Assembly: GCF_021496665.1 (NCBI RefSeq)
Contig: NZ_CP071246.1
Location: 992,001 to 1,056,000, forward strand
Direction: 5' to 3'
Source: Corynebacterium sp. CNCTC7651
Lineage (GTDB): Bacteria; Actinomycetota; Actinomycetes; Mycobacteriales; Mycobacteriaceae
DNA: 64,000 nucleotides
The position numbers were made by a program, and so were the translations under genes. The notes beneath the pieces were generated by a model. It was not told where the DNA came from. It made no database searches and worked only from the letters and a program-made list of their open reading frames with translations. This document shows positions 15,203-25,335 of the stretch, piece by piece (the stretch's first letter is position 1; each line of letters begins with the position of its first letter).

Positions 15203-17842
15203 ATGAAGCGCCTTTTGCTTATCGACGGCCACTCTATGGCGTTCCGCGCCTTCTACGCCCTTCCGGCAGAAAACTTCTCCACCTCAGGAGGTCAGCACAC
15301 CAACGCGGTGTACGGCTTCCTGTCCATGCTGGCGAACATTCTCACCGACGAGGAGCCGACGCACGTCGCAGTGGCGTTCGATGTGGGACGGCAGACATTC
15401 CGCACGGAGAAGTTCCCGGAGTACAAGGCGCAGCGCGAGGCGGCCCCGCCGGAGTTCAAGGGCCAGGTGCCCATCATCGAGGACATCCTGGGCACGCTCG
15501 GCATTGTCACCCTATCCAAGGAGAACTTCGAGGCAGACGACATCTTGGCCACGCTGACCACTCAGGCGAAGGCGGACGGGGATTTCGAGGTCGTCATCGT
15601 CACCGGCGACCGCGATTACCTCCAGCTGGTAGACGGCTCCACCACGGTGCTCTATCCAACCCGCGGCGTGTCCACCATGACTCGCTTCACCCCGGAGGAG
15701 GTCGAGAGGAAGTACGGCCTGACCCCAGAACAGTACCCGGATTACGCGGCCCTGCGGGGCGACCCGTCGGACAACCTCCCCGGCATCCCGAAGGTGGGGG
15801 AGAAGACCGCGGCGAAGTGGATCGTGCAATACGGCAACCTCGCCGGCCTCATCGAGCACGCCGAGGAGATCAAGGGCCAGGCCGGCGCGAACTTCCGCGA
15901 GCGCATCGAGCAGGTCAAGATGAACCGCGAGCTCACCCAGATGGTCACGGATGTGGAGCTGCCCCTCGGGCCGAACGACCTGGACCTCAAACCCGCGGAG
16001 ATCGGCGATGTCGCCCAGGCTTTCGATGACCTCGAGTTCGGCGTCAACCTCCGCGAGCGCGTCCTCGCCGCCGTCAAAACCGAGGGCACTGCCGCCGACG
16101 CGCCCCAGCCCGTCGAACTCCCCGAGGTCACCGTCGAGGACACGCTTCTCGACGATTGGTTGTCCCAACGCCAAGGCCAAGGCCTCGCCCTCTACGTCTC
16201 CGGTACCCCAGCACCGGGGATGGGTGATGTGGTGGCGCTGGCGATCGTCGACAAGCAACGAAGCGCCGTGCAGGTCAACGCTGCGGACCTGACCCCGGCG
16301 GAAGATGCGGCGCTGAAATCGTGGATCGAGTCGGATTCCCCGAAGTTCCTGCACGAGGCGAAGGCTGCGTTCCACATGCTGCGCGGGCGCGGGATGACGC
16401 TGCGCGGCATTGCACACGACACCGCGATCGCGGCGTACCTCCTGCGCCCCGGGCAGCGCACGTACGCCCTGGAAGACGTGTACCAGCGGCACCTGAAACG
16501 CCAGCTCACACTGGGTGGGGACCAGCTGAGCTTGCTGGGGGATACGTCTTTGACCGATGCCGCGGCGGCGGTGCTGGAGCTGTCTGCGGAACTGTCGGAA
16601 CAGCTGCGGGTGATCGATTCATATGAGCTCTACGCCGATCTGGAGCTGCCGCTGCTGAGCATCCTCGCCGAGATGGAGGACGCCGGCATTGCGGTGGACC
16701 TGGCCTCGTTGGAGGAGCTGCGCAAGGACTACACCCACAAGGTGGAGCGCGTGGAGGAGGAGGCTCGAGCGCTGGTGGATGAGCCGACGCTGAACCTCTC
16801 CAGCCCCAAGCAGCTCTCCGTGGTGCTCTTTGACAAGCTGGATCTGCCGAAGACCAAGAAGACCAAGACCGGCTACTCTACGGCCGCGGGCGAGATTGAG
16901 GCCCTTGCGGAGAAGCACCCGCACCCGTTCCTGGACCACCTGCTGGCGCACCGCGAGTACCAGAAGATGAAGTCCACGATCGAGGGCCTGATCAAGACGG
17001 TGCAGCCGGACGGCCGCATCCACACCACGTTCAACCAGACGGTTGCCTCGACTGGCCGCCTGAGCTCCGCCGAGCCGAACCTGCAGAACATTCCGGTGCG
17101 CACCGAGGCAGGCAGGCGGATCCGTTCCGCGTTCACGGTGGGCGAGGGCTATGACTGCTTGTTGACGGCGGATTACAGCCAGATTGAAATGCGCGTGATG
17201 GCCCACTTGTCCCAGGATGCCGGGCTGATCATGGCGTACAAGGCGGGGGAGGACTTGCACAACTTCGTCGGCTCCCGCGTGTTCGACGTACCCATCGACC
17301 AGGTCACCCCGGAGTTGCGCCGCCGCGTTAAGGCGATGTCCTACGGCCTGGTGTACGGCCTCTCCGCGTTCGGCTTGTCCAACCAGCTGGGCATTTCCGC
17401 CGGGGAAGCGAAGCAGATCATGGAGGCGTACTTCCAGCGTTTCGGCGGTGTGAAGCGCTACCTGGATGAGGTGGTGGAGCAGGCCCGCCGCGACGGCTAC
17501 ACGTCCACCGTTTTCGGCCGGCGCCGCTACCTTCCGGAGTTGAACTCGGACAACCGTGTGGCCCGCGAGAACGCGGAGCGCGCCGCGCTGAACGCCCCGA
17601 TCCAGGGCACGGCGGCGGACATCATTAAGGTTGCGATGATCCGCGTGGATGCCGGGCTGGCTGATCTGCGCTCCCGCGTCTTGCTGCAGGTCCACGATGA
17701 GCTTGTGGTGGAGGTCGCTCCCGGCGAGCTTGAGCAGGTCCGCGAGATTGTGGAGCGCGAGATGGACGGCGCGATTGAACTCCTGGTGCCTCTCGAGGTG
17801 TCCGCCGGAACGGGCGCGAACTGGGACGAAGCGGCGCACTAG
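15203..17842 (+). CDS. polA: DNA polymerase I
   Basis: This is the repair and Okazaki-fragment-processing polymerase, 879 aa. Residues 1-300 form the 5'-3' exonuclease (LLLIDGHSMAFRAFYALP; VTGDRDYLQLVD; LRGDPSDNLPGIPKVGEK). The middle 3'-5' exonuclease-like domain lacks the usual acidic motifs, as is common in actinobacteria, so proofreading is probably absent. Polymerase motifs are TVASTGRLSSAEPNLQNIP, motif A DYSQIEMRVMAHL, O-helix RRRVKAMSYGLVYGLSAFG and motif C QVHDELVVEV. ATG 15203 is the natural start. A 13-bp terminator stem follows. One copy of the GCTTATCGACG word lies in codons 5-8. Confidence 0.97.
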   Translation: MKRLLLIDGHSMAFRAFYALPAENFSTSGGQHTNAVYGFLSMLANILTDEEPTHVAVAFDVGRQTFRTEKFPEYKAQREAAPPEFKGQVPIIEDILGTLGIVTLSKENFEADDILATLTTQAKADGDFEVVIVTGDRDYLQLVDGSTTVLYPTRGVSTMTRFTPEEVERKYGLTPEQYPDYAALRGDPSDNLPGIPKVGEKTAAKWIVQYGNLAGLIEHAEEIKGQAGANFRERIEQVKMNRELTQMVTDVELPLGPNDLDLKPAEIGDVAQAFDDLEFGVNLRERVLAAVKTEGTAADAPQPVELPEVTVEDTLLDDWLSQRQGQGLALYVSGTPAPGMGDVVALAIVDKQRSAVQVNAADLTPAEDAALKSWIESDSPKFLHEAKAAFHMLRGRGMTLRGIAHDTAIAAYLLRPGQRTYALEDVYQRHLKRQLTLGGDQLSLLGDTSLTDAAAAVLELSAELSEQLRVIDSYELYADLELPLLSILAEMEDAGIAVDLASLEELRKDYTHKVERVEEEARALVDEPTLNLSSPKQLSVVLFDKLDLPKTKKTKTGYSTAAGEIEALAEKHPHPFLDHLLAHREYQKMKSTIEGLIKTVQPDGRIHTTFNQTVASTGRLSSAEPNLQNIPVRTEAGRRIRSAFTVGEGYDCLLTADYSQIEMRVMAHLSQDAGLIMAYKAGEDLHNFVGSRVFDVPIDQVTPELRRRVKAMSYGLVYGLSAFGLSNQLGISAGEAKQIMEAYFQRFGGVKRYLDEVVEQARRDGYTSTVFGRRRYLPELNSDNRVARENAERAALNAPIQGTAADIIKVAMIRVDAGLADLRSRVLLQVHDELVVEVAPGELEQVREIVEREMDGAIELLVPLEVSAGTGANWDEAAH

Positions 17843-17886
17843 CGCCTGTGGCTCGCGCTTGCGTGGGAGCTGCGGGGGAATGTCGT

Positions 17887-17927
17887 GAGGCGGGTGGCGA
17901 CCTTCTCCAAAGCACGCCACCCGCCTC
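17887..17927. terminator. Terminator after polA
   Basis: GAGGCGGGTGGCG (17887-17899) and CGCCACCCGCCTC (17915-17927) form a perfect 13-bp stem with a 15-nt loop. There is no T-run. It could serve both polA and the convergent methyltransferase gene. Confidence 0.7.
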
Positions 17928-18130
17928 ACTGCAGAGCCCCCCCAGCCCTGCTTCCCCCCTCTTTCCCTCGGGTCCCCTCTTCCCGAGGCAGCTCCGGTCC
18001 GGAGTTTTGGAACAGCGCCCCTCTCGCTGTTCTCTGCCACACCGCCCGAAGCTAAGAGGAACCTTAATGAATCCTGAGCATTTGTCGACCCGAAACCGGC
18101 CAGGGGGTAGGCGGGGGTAATTCGCCGTGC

Positions 18131-18868
18131 TTATCCCACATTGAAGGCGACGAAAATTGCCGTTCCGGGAAAGAGTTTCCCGCGCGCGGGCGACCACTGG
18201 CCGAACTCTAGCTCCAAGCCTTCGGGCCACTCGGGTTCAATCACGTCCGCCAGCCAAAACCCGGCCGTTCCAAGTGCCCGGACCCAGTCCCCGAACGTGC
18301 GGTGGTACTCGGCGTAGGTCAGCTCACCGTGTTCGTTGTATTCCTCGTACTCGCGCTGGAAGTAGCTGATCTGCGCCTCCATCAACGCCGGATCATCCGG
18401 AAACACCCACCGCATCGGGTGTGTCACGGAAAAGACGAACCGGCCCTCGGGGCGCAGCACGCGGGCCACCTCCCGCAGCGCGGCATCGATGTCTCGTACA
18501 AAGGGCAGTGCCCCGAAAGCTGAGAAAACGACATCGAAGGCATCATCCGCGTACGGCATTGCTAACACATCGGCCTGCACCAGCGGCACCGACCCATCTG
18601 CGCGGCCCAGCATTCCGGCCGAGAGGTCGAACCCCGTCACAAAACCGGGCTCAGTTTGCTGCGCAGCCACCCAAGACGCGCACGGGGCGGAGCCGCAGCC
18701 GATTTCCAGGACGCGCTGCAAGCGAACGTCGCCAAGCAAACCTGCCTCCTCTTCGGTGAGCATCTCCGGCGACCAGTGGAAACCTGCCAAGTACTCTGGA
18801 TGCGCGGCGTGATAGCGGGCCGCATCAGCGTCCCAGAAGGTGCGGTTGGCGCGCGATGCTTCGGCCAC
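18131..18868 (-). CDS. SAM-dependent methyltransferase
   Basis: This is a class I methyltransferase of 245 aa. Motif I is VLEIGCGSAPCASWVA, motif II is around VTGFDLSAGMLGRA, motif III DDAFDVVFSAFGALPF, and post-motif LREVARVLRPEGRFVFSVTHP. The N-terminal FWDADAARYHAAHPEYL resembles UbiE/Methyltransf_11 proteins. The C-terminal third (EWPEGLELEFGQWSPARGKL) is conserved in an actinobacterial subgroup of unknown substrate. It is divergent from rpsA; their start regions share the 18869-19114 interval. Confidence 0.85.
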   Translation of the reverse strand: MAEASRANRTFWDADAARYHAAHPEYLAGFHWSPEMLTEEEAGLLGDVRLQRVLEIGCGSAPCASWVAAQQTEPGFVTGFDLSAGMLGRADGSVPLVQADVLAMPYADDAFDVVFSAFGALPFVRDIDAALREVARVLRPEGRFVFSVTHPMRWVFPDDPALMEAQISYFQREYEEYNEHGELTYAEYHRTFGDWVRALGTAGFWLADVIEPEWPEGLELEFGQWSPARGKLFPGTAIFVAFNVG

Positions 18869-18889
18869 GGTGAAACCCCTCCGGTTTAT

Positions 18890-18918
18890 TTGCTTACGCT
18901 GGGCAAAGACACTACTGT
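18890..18918 (+). promoter_or_regulatory. Candidate promoter of rpsA
   Basis: TTGCTT (18890-18895) and TACTGT (18913-18918) are separated by 17 bp. This would give an untranslated leader of about 190 nt before rpsA. Assigned by pattern only. Confidence 0.4.
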
Positions 18919-19114
18919 ACTAGGGGCGCATCTAGGCGTCGGAGCGGTCGGAGCTGTAATAGGAGGGCCCCGCCGTGCCAGACGTGAGATCGCTTCCCCC
19001 AGCGTAACCATTGCCGCGCCCTTGCGGGCCCCGGCACCGGAGACTTCGACTGCGGGCGGTGAGAGACGCGCTCCTGACCATTTCGATCTCCTATTTTTCG
19101 GAGCACATTTACAT

Positions 19115-20596
19115 ATGCGCACTTCCAACGCACCCCAGGTAGCTATCAACGATATCGGTGGCCCTGAGGAATTCCTTGCCGCAGTTGACGCGACCATCAA
19201 GTACTTCAACGATGGCGACATTGTCACCGGCACCGTTGTCAAGGTGGACCACGATGAGGTTCTGCTGGACATCGGATACAAGACTGAGGGTGTTATCCCC
19301 ACCCGCGAGCTCTCCATTAAGCACGACGTTGACCCGGACGAGGTTGTCGAGGTCGGCGATGAGATTGACGCTCTCGTCCTCACCAAGGAGGACAAGGAAG
19401 GCCGCCTGATCCTGTCCAAGAAGCGTGCGCAGTACGAGCGCGCTTGGGGCACCATCGAGGAGCTGCAGGCCAACGACCAGCCGGTTACCGGTACCGTTAT
19501 CGAGGTTGTCAAGGGCGGCCTGATCCTGGACATCGGCCTGCGCGGCTTCCTGCCGGCTTCCCTCGTCGAGATGCGCCGCGTGCGCGACCTGGATCCGTAC
19601 ATCGGCCAGGAGCTCGAGGCGAAGATCATCGAGCTGGACAAGCACCGCAACAACGTGGTCCTTTCCCGCCGCGCTTACCTGGAGGAGACCCAGTCCGCGG
19701 TCCGCTCCGACTTCCTGCACCAGCTGCAGAAGGGCCAGGTACGCAAGGGGGTCGTGTCCTCCATCGTCAACTTCGGTGCCTTCGTCGATCTCGGCGGCGT
19801 TGACGGTCTGGTTCACGTTTCCGAGCTGTCCTGGAAGCACATCGACCACCCGTCCGAGGTTGTCACCGTGGGCGACGAGGTCACCGTGGAGGTGCTCGAC
19901 GTCGATCTCGACCGCGAGCGCGTTTCCCTGTCCCTGAAGGCCACCCAGGAAGATCCGTGGCGCGTGTTCGCCCGCACCCACGCTGTGGGCCAGATCGTCC
20001 CGGGCAAGGTCACCAAGCTCGTCCCGTTCGGCGCGTTCGTCCGCGTCGAGGAGGGCATCGAGGGCCTCGTCCACATCTCCGAGCTGGCTCAGCGCCACGT
20101 TGAGGTTCCGGACCAGGTTGTGGGTGTCGGCGAAGAGGTCATGGTCAAGGTCATCGACATCGACCTCGAGCGCCGCCGCATCTCCCTGTCCCTCAAGCAG
20201 GCTGATGAGGACTACACCGAGGAGTTCGATCCGTCCCGTTACGGCATGGCCGACTCTTACGATGAGCAGGGCAACTACATCTTCCCGGAGGGCTTCGACC
20301 CGGAGACCAACGAGTGGATGGAGGGCTTCGAGGAGGCTCGCCAGGAGTGGGAGGCACGCTACGCAGAGGCAGAGCGTCGCTACCAGGCCCACACCGCGCA
20401 GATCGAGCGTCACCGCGCTGCAGCCGCCGAGGCTGCAGAGAACGCCGACCAGCAGACGAACTACTCTTCTGAGTCCAACTACTCCTCCGAGTCCGAGGCT
20501 GCTGCTCCGGCAGCCGAGGGCGAGGCGGAGCAGGGCGGTTCCCTCGCTTCCGACGAGCAGCTTGCTGCTCTGCGCGAGAAGCTCGCGGGCAACTAA
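19115..20596 (+). CDS. rpsA: 30S ribosomal protein S1
   Basis: S1 holds mRNA on the 30S subunit. This 493-aa form has four S1 RNA-binding domains, beginning near VTGTVVKVDHDEVLLDIGYK, VTGTVIEVVKGGLILDIGLR, RKGVVSSIVNFGAFVDLGGV and VPGKVTKLVPFGAFVRVEEG. This is the usual actinobacterial arrangement rather than the six of E. coli. The C-terminal 100 residues are acidic and low-complexity, with two YSSES units. The start ATG at 19115 matches corynebacterial S1 (TPQVAIND-type opening); the open frame extends further upstream but without homology. A strong terminator follows. Confidence 0.96.
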   Translation: MRTSNAPQVAINDIGGPEEFLAAVDATIKYFNDGDIVTGTVVKVDHDEVLLDIGYKTEGVIPTRELSIKHDVDPDEVVEVGDEIDALVLTKEDKEGRLILSKKRAQYERAWGTIEELQANDQPVTGTVIEVVKGGLILDIGLRGFLPASLVEMRRVRDLDPYIGQELEAKIIELDKHRNNVVLSRRAYLEETQSAVRSDFLHQLQKGQVRKGVVSSIVNFGAFVDLGGVDGLVHVSELSWKHIDHPSEVVTVGDEVTVEVLDVDLDRERVSLSLKATQEDPWRVFARTHAVGQIVPGKVTKLVPFGAFVRVEEGIEGLVHISELAQRHVEVPDQVVGVGEEVMVKVIDIDLERRRISLSLKQADEDYTEEFDPSRYGMADSYDEQGNYIFPEGFDPETNEWMEGFEEARQEWEARYAEAERRYQAHTAQIERHRAAAAEAAENADQQTNYSSESNYSSESEAAAPAAEGEAEQGGSLASDEQLAALREKLAGN

Positions 20597-20650
20597 GCGC
20601 TTGCCCGTTTAGGGCTAGATGCTTGACGACGGCTAGTTTCAGCCGCTCCG

Positions 20651-20688
20651 GCCCGGCGCCAACCGTGAAGGTTGGTGCCGGGCCGTTT
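20651..20688 (+). terminator. Terminator after rpsA
   Basis: GCCCGGCGCCAACC (20651-20664) pairs over 14 bp (one G:T) with GGTTGGTGCCGGGC (20670-20683), loop GTGAA, followed by CGTTTT. Confidence 0.85.
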
Positions 20689-20704
20689 TGCTACCTTGGG
20701 GCCT

Positions 20705-21301
20705 ATGAAGCGCATTGGGCTCACAGGCGGCATCGGCAGCGGCAAATCTACGGTGGCACAAATGCTTGCCGGCGCAGGATTCACCATCGTGGACGCGGAC
20801 AAGATCGCGCGGCAGATCATGGAGCCCGGGTCGCCTGTCCTCGACCAAGTCGCTGAGGTCTTCGGCGCGGATTTGATTGGGCCGGACGGTGCGCTCGACC
20901 GCGCCGGCCTGGCTCGCCGCGCCTTTGGCTCGGAGGAAGCCACGCAGCGGCTGAACGCCATTACGCATCCGGCGATCCGTGAGGAAGCGGAGGCGCAGTT
21001 CGCTGCCGCCGAGGCCGCGGGAGCGGAGGCTGCGGTATACGACATGCCGCTTTTGGTGGAGCAGGGGTTGCACCGCGAGATGGACCTGACCGTTGTGGTG
21101 GACGTTGAAGCTGAGGAGCGGGTGCGGCGGCTGGTCGGCTCGCGCGGTTTGGACGAAGAGGATGCCCGCGCCCGCATTGCGCGACAGATTGATGACGCTG
21201 CACGGCGTGCCGCGGCGGACGTGGTGATAGACAACAACGGCCCAAAGGAAGCGCTTGAACCGCAGGTTGCGGACCTGATTGCGAAAATTCGAGCGTTGTA
21301 G
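20705..21301 (+). CDS. coaE: Dephospho-CoA kinase
   Basis: It catalyses the last step of coenzyme A synthesis, phosphorylating the 3'-hydroxyl of dephospho-CoA. The 198-aa protein begins MKRIGLTGGIGSGKSTVAQM with the P-loop GGIGSGKS. It continues VDADKIARQIMEPGSP (substrate Asp) and YDMPLLVEQG, typical of CoaE. The start is ATG 20705, not the in-frame GTG at 20672, which overlaps the terminator hairpin. Its position after rpsA is conserved in many actinobacteria. Confidence 0.94.
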   Translation: MKRIGLTGGIGSGKSTVAQMLAGAGFTIVDADKIARQIMEPGSPVLDQVAEVFGADLIGPDGALDRAGLARRAFGSEEATQRLNAITHPAIREEAEAQFAAAEAAGAEAAVYDMPLLVEQGLHREMDLTVVVDVEAEERVRRLVGSRGLDEEDARARIARQIDDAARRAAADVVIDNNGPKEALEPQVADLIAKIRAL

Positions 21302-21407
21302 AGTTGGGTCTGCAAAACTATTGGCTACCTAAAGTGTTTGTTCTGGACCAACGACATTTACCAGGAGGTTAAATTCCATTAACCTGAGCAATTTATATTG
21401 ACCCGTC

Positions 21408-21761
21408 ATGGGAACTTGGAACACGGGGCCGTTCGACAACGACCCCGCAGCGGAGGCTGTCGCCGCACTGGCGAACGGCACGTTCCGTATGGACCTGTTC
21501 CGGTTCAACTGCGGCCGCGGCCCGCTCGGCACCGACGAGGCAGAATCCGTGATTGCGCTCGCCGCCGTGCTGAATGGACACGCGCCTGAGGGCTATGCGT
21601 CCACAGAGCTAGCCTATCCGTTCACGGTAGATGATCGGAGATGGATCCGTCGTAACGCAGCGGAAGTTGTGCGCCCCGGCGGGTCCGAGCTCTACGAGCT
21701 GTGGGAAGAAGCGGGAGAGCTCGATGAGTGGCTCGAAGCGACCCGCAAGTACGCCTCCTAG
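21408..21761 (+). CDS. DUF4259-type small protein
   Basis: This 117-aa protein opens MGTWNTGPFDNDPAAEAVAA, the signature of the DUF4259 family (G-x-W-x-T-G-P-F-D-N-D). It then has an acidic helical C-terminus (SELYELWEEAGELDEWLEAT). Function of the family is unknown; members occur singly and near toxin or repair genes. The stop overlaps the stop of the convergent BASS transporter by 3 nt. Confidence 0.75.
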   Translation: MGTWNTGPFDNDPAAEAVAALANGTFRMDLFRFNCGRGPLGTDEAESVIALAAVLNGHAPEGYASTELAYPFTVDDRRWIRRNAAEVVRPGGSELYELWEEAGELDEWLEATRKYAS

Positions 21762-22642
21762 CGCGCCGCCGGTTGCTGGTCCAGCAGTGCAGAGAGCAGC
21801 GGCATGTTCTTGCCGGCGCCGAAGCGCTTAGCAAAGCCCATGAGCACGAACATCATGAAGCTGTTGATGAACACGAAGGTGATGAATACCAGGGGTTCGT
21901 CGAAAGCCATCGCGGTGATCACACCGGCAGCGGTATTTCGCTGCGCGGTGCCAAGCGCACCGACCTGGGATCTGCTGCCGCCCCCGTCAAGGCCAGTGCC
22001 GTAGCCCACGTAAAACGCCACGGTGAGGGCCAGCATGCCCACGATGACGGCTTTCCACAACGTGAGGTCTGCGAAGTAGGGCCCGAAGGCGACGACGGAA
22101 AGGATGAGGAAGAACATCATCACCGCGTTGGCCACCTTTCCCACCACCGGGCGGATCTTCGCTGTCAGCCCGGGCGCGGCGTTGAACATGACCATGCCCA
22201 CAGCCAGCGGCAGGATCATCTCCAGCAGCAGGGGTTTGATCAGCGCTCCCGCGGACACGCCGGCGATGCCTAGCGTCGCGGGAAGCAGTAGCGGCATGAT
22301 CACCACCGTCGCCGCCATGAGCACCAGCTGCACGGTCGCGCCGAGGGCCACAGGGTTCTTGCTCAGCTGCGTCAGCGCCATGATCAGCGGCGCACCCGCC
22401 ACGCACGCGTGGATGATCATGCCGGTGGAGTAGGGGTGCTCGAGCTTGGCAATCTGCACGAACAGCAGCATGATGCCGGGCACCACGAGGAAGTTCACCA
22501 ACAGCAGGCGCAGGAAATACTGCCAATTCGCGACGGTGTTCTTGAGATCTTCCACTTTCAGGGACAATCCGGTGGAAAACATGATTGCCACCACGAAGAT
22601 GAGCGATGCCGGAGCCATGAGGTCCTGCAGTAGTTCGAACAT
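21758..22642 (-). CDS. Bile acid:sodium symporter family transporter
   Basis: This 294-aa membrane protein has about nine or ten hydrophobic segments. BASS-family motifs visible are the start region [16 protein letters not shown], the cross-over [20 protein letters not shown], and [20 protein letters not shown], which is the highly conserved sodium-site helix. Bacterial members carry bile acids, pantoate or other organic anions; the substrate here is unknown. It is divergent from uvrB with only 30 bp between start codons, so the promoters overlap. Confidence 0.85.
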   Translation of the reverse strand: MFELLQDLMAPASLIFVVAIMFSTGLSLKVEDLKNTVANWQYFLRLLLVNFLVVPGIMLLFVQIAKLEHPYSTGMIIHACVAGAPLIMALTQLSKNPVALGATVQLVLMAATVVIMPLLLPATLGIAGVSAGALIKPLLLEMILPLAVGMVMFNAAPGLTAKIRPVVGKVANAVMMFFLILSVVAFGPYFADLTLWKAVIVGMLALTVAFYVGYGTGLDGGGSRSQVGALGTAQRNTAAGVITAMAFDEPLVFITFVFINSFMMFVLMGFAKRFGAGKNMPLLSALLDQQPAAR

Positions 22643-22672
22643 ACTTCCAGGCTACCCGCTACACTTGCCCGC

Positions 22673-24766
22673 ATGGCTTTTGCTGCAGAACACCCGGTCC
22701 TTGCGTATTCGGAGTTCCGCCCGGTCGGTGAGATTGAGCGGCGCGAGAAGCGCTTCGAGGTCATCTCGGAGTACCAGCCCTCGGGCGACCAGCCGGCGGC
22801 GATCAAGGAGCTGGACGCGCGCCTGCGCCGCGGCGAGGAGGACGTGGTGCTCATGGGCGCCACCGGTACCGGCAAGTCCGCGACGGCGGCCTGGTTGATT
22901 GAGAAGCAGCAGCGCCCGACGCTGGTCATGGCACCCAACAAGACGCTGGCCGCCCAGCTGGCGAATGAGTTGCGCCAGTTGCTGCCCAACAATGCGGTGG
23001 AGTACTTCGTCAGTTATTACGACTACTACCAGCCGGAGGCGTACATCGCGCAGACGGACACCTACATCGAGAAGGATTCCTCCATCAACGATGATGTGGA
23101 GCGCCTGCGCCACTCCGCCACCTCCGCGCTGCTGTCCCGCCGGGACGTGGTGGTAGTCGCCTCCGTGTCCTGCATCTACGGCCTGGGTACGCCGCAGAGC
23201 TACCTGGACCGCTCCATCGTCCTGCAGGTCGGGGAGGAGGTGGAGCGGGACCGCTTCCTGCGGCTGCTGGTGGACGTGCAGTATGAGCGCAACGACATCG
23301 ATTTCAAGCGAGGCACCTTCCGCGTCAAGGGCGACACCGTGGACATCATCCCGGCCTACGAGGAGGTGGCGGTACGCGTGGAATTCTTTGGCGATGAGGT
23401 GGACGCGCTGTACTACATCCACCCCCTTACCGGCGACGTGATTAGCCAGGAGGATGAAGTCCGCATCTTTCCGGCCACCCACTACGTGGCAACGGATGAC
23501 CGCATGGCCCGCGCAATCGAGGACATCAAGCTGGAGCTGGTAGATCGGCTGGAGGAGCTGGAGAACCGCGGCAAGTTGTTGGAGGCGCAGCGCCTGCGCA
23601 TGCGCACGGAGTATGACCTGGAGATGATCCAGCAGGTGGGCTTCTGCTCCGGCATCGAGAACTACTCGCGCCACATGGACGGCCGCCCGGCGGGCTCCGC
23701 CCCGGCAACGCTCATCGACTACTTCCCCGAGGACTTCCTCACCATCATCGATGAGTCCCACGTCACCGTTCCGCAGATCGGCGGCATGTACGAGGGCGAC
23801 ATGAGCCGCAAGCGGAATCTGGTGGAGTTCGGGTTCCGCCTGCCAAGCGCGGTGGATAACCGCCCGCTGACGTTCGACGAGTTCGAGGCGCGGGTCGGCC
23901 AGACCGTCTACATGTCCGCGACACCGGGCGATTACGAGCTGGAGGCGGCCGGCGGCGAGTTCGTGGAGCAGGTGATCCGCCCGACGGGTCTGGTGGACCC
24001 GAAGGTGACCGTGAAGCCCACGAAGGGCCAGATCGACGATCTCATCCACGAGATCCGCCAGCGCACCGAGAAGGATGAGCGCGTCCTAGTCACCACCTTG
24101 ACCAAGCGGATGGCGGAGGACTTGACGGATTACCTGCTGGATAACGGCATCAAGGTGCGCTACCTCCACTCGGACATCGACACGCTGCAGCGCGTGGAGC
24201 TGCTGCGCCAGCTCCGCCTCGGCGAATTCGACGTGCTGGTGGGCATCAACCTCCTGCGTGAGGGCCTCGACCTGCCGGAGGTATCGCTGGTGGCAATCTT
24301 GGACGCGGACAAGGAGGGATTCCTCCGTTCCACCAAGTCGCTCATCCAGACCATCGGCCGCGCGGCTCGCAACGTTTCCGGCGAGGTGATCATGTACGCG
24401 GACCAGATCACCGAATCCATGCAGGAGGCGATTGAAGAGACGGAGCGCCGCCGGGAGAAGCAGATCGCCTACAACACTGAGCACGGCATAGACCCGCAGC
24501 CGCTGCGCAAGGCCATCGCGGACATCCTGGATCAGGTGTACGAGAACAGCGATGATCCTTCGAAGACCGGGGGCGAAGCTGCGATCGTCGATAAGCCGGA
24601 CGTGTCCCGGATGGCTTCGGACGAGGTGCAGGTGCTTATCGACGATCTTACGAAGCAAATGGGCGAAGCCGCCCGCGAGCTGAAGTTTGAGCTGGCCGGC
24701 AGGCTACGTGATGAGATCGCGGACTTGCGCAAAGAGCTCCGTGGTATGAAAGAGACTGGCAATTAA
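22673..24766 (+). CDS. uvrB: Excinuclease ABC subunit B
   Basis: UvrB is the damage-verifying helicase-like subunit of nucleotide excision repair; it is loaded by UvrA and recruits UvrC. This 697-aa protein has Walker [14 protein letters not shown], the beta-hairpin region [30 protein letters not shown], helicase motif V/VI around [19 protein letters not shown] and QTIGRAARN, and the C-terminal UVR motif [20 protein letters not shown]. uvrA lies 5 kb downstream. Two inverted copies of GCTTATCGACG sit 47 bp apart in its 3' end. Confidence 0.97.
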   Translation: MAFAAEHPVLAYSEFRPVGEIERREKRFEVISEYQPSGDQPAAIKELDARLRRGEEDVVLMGATGTGKSATAAWLIEKQQRPTLVMAPNKTLAAQLANELRQLLPNNAVEYFVSYYDYYQPEAYIAQTDTYIEKDSSINDDVERLRHSATSALLSRRDVVVVASVSCIYGLGTPQSYLDRSIVLQVGEEVERDRFLRLLVDVQYERNDIDFKRGTFRVKGDTVDIIPAYEEVAVRVEFFGDEVDALYYIHPLTGDVISQEDEVRIFPATHYVATDDRMARAIEDIKLELVDRLEELENRGKLLEAQRLRMRTEYDLEMIQQVGFCSGIENYSRHMDGRPAGSAPATLIDYFPEDFLTIIDESHVTVPQIGGMYEGDMSRKRNLVEFGFRLPSAVDNRPLTFDEFEARVGQTVYMSATPGDYELEAAGGEFVEQVIRPTGLVDPKVTVKPTKGQIDDLIHEIRQRTEKDERVLVTTLTKRMAEDLTDYLLDNGIKVRYLHSDIDTLQRVELLRQLRLGEFDVLVGINLLREGLDLPEVSLVAILDADKEGFLRSTKSLIQTIGRAARNVSGEVIMYADQITESMQEAIEETERRREKQIAYNTEHGIDPQPLRKAIADILDQVYENSDDPSKTGGEAAIVDKPDVSRMASDEVQVLIDDLTKQMGEAARELKFELAGRLRDEIADLRKELRGMKETGN

Positions 24767-24798
24767 GCTGGCCAGGCAACAGAAAAGAGATTGACAGC

Positions 24799-25257
24799 AT
24801 GCACGCGTACACATCAATCGCAGTGGGCACCGACGGCTCCGAGACCTCCCTGGTGGCTGTGCGCACCGCGGCCAGCCTTGCCAGGGTGTACGGCGCGAAG
24901 TTGACCATTATCTGCGCGCACTACTCCGCTTCCGGCTCCATGCTCAACTCCACCAATGCCGAGCTGACTGCGTTGGACACCGTCACCGAAACCGGTTCCC
25001 AGGAGGTGCTGGCGCTGGCACGCCAGATCGCCGAGGAGGAGCAGGCGCAGGACATCACCCTGATCTCCCGCGGGGGCCAGCCGGCGAACGTGCTGGTGGA
25101 GTCCGTCCAGGAGTTCAACGTGGACCTGCTTGTGGTGGGCAACAAGGGCATGCGCAGCCTCGCTGGCCGTGTCTTCGGCAACATCCCGGGCAGCGTGGCC
25201 AAGAAGGCGCCGGTGGACGTGATGCTGGTGGATACCCGAACGGACGGCCACAGCTAA
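24799..25257 (+). CDS. Universal stress protein (UspA family)
   Basis: This 152-aa single-domain Usp begins SIAVGTDGSETSLVAVRTAA. The ATP-binding loop is present near the end: VVGNKGMRSLAGRVFGNIPG followed by SVAKKAPVDVMLV, matching G-2x-G-9x-G-[ST]. The start ATG follows AAAAGAGATTG. It lies 32 bp after uvrB and may be co-transcribed. A second, divergent Usp gene follows 78 bp later. Confidence 0.88.
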   Translation: MHAYTSIAVGTDGSETSLVAVRTAASLARVYGAKLTIICAHYSASGSMLNSTNAELTALDTVTETGSQEVLALARQIAEEEQAQDITLISRGGQPANVLVESVQEFNVDLLVVGNKGMRSLAGRVFGNIPGSVAKKAPVDVMLVDTRTDGHS

Positions 25258-25335
25258 CCCGCATTCCGTCTTTTCGCACTACGGACTACACTAAGGCGTA
25301 ATTCACCCTCACCCCGAAAGGTTAGAGAACACTCA

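Noticed and set aside
16619..18040. 473-aa open frame antisense to polA
   Set aside because: A shadow of polA codon bias; low-complexity, His/Arg/Leu-rich, no ribosome binding site.
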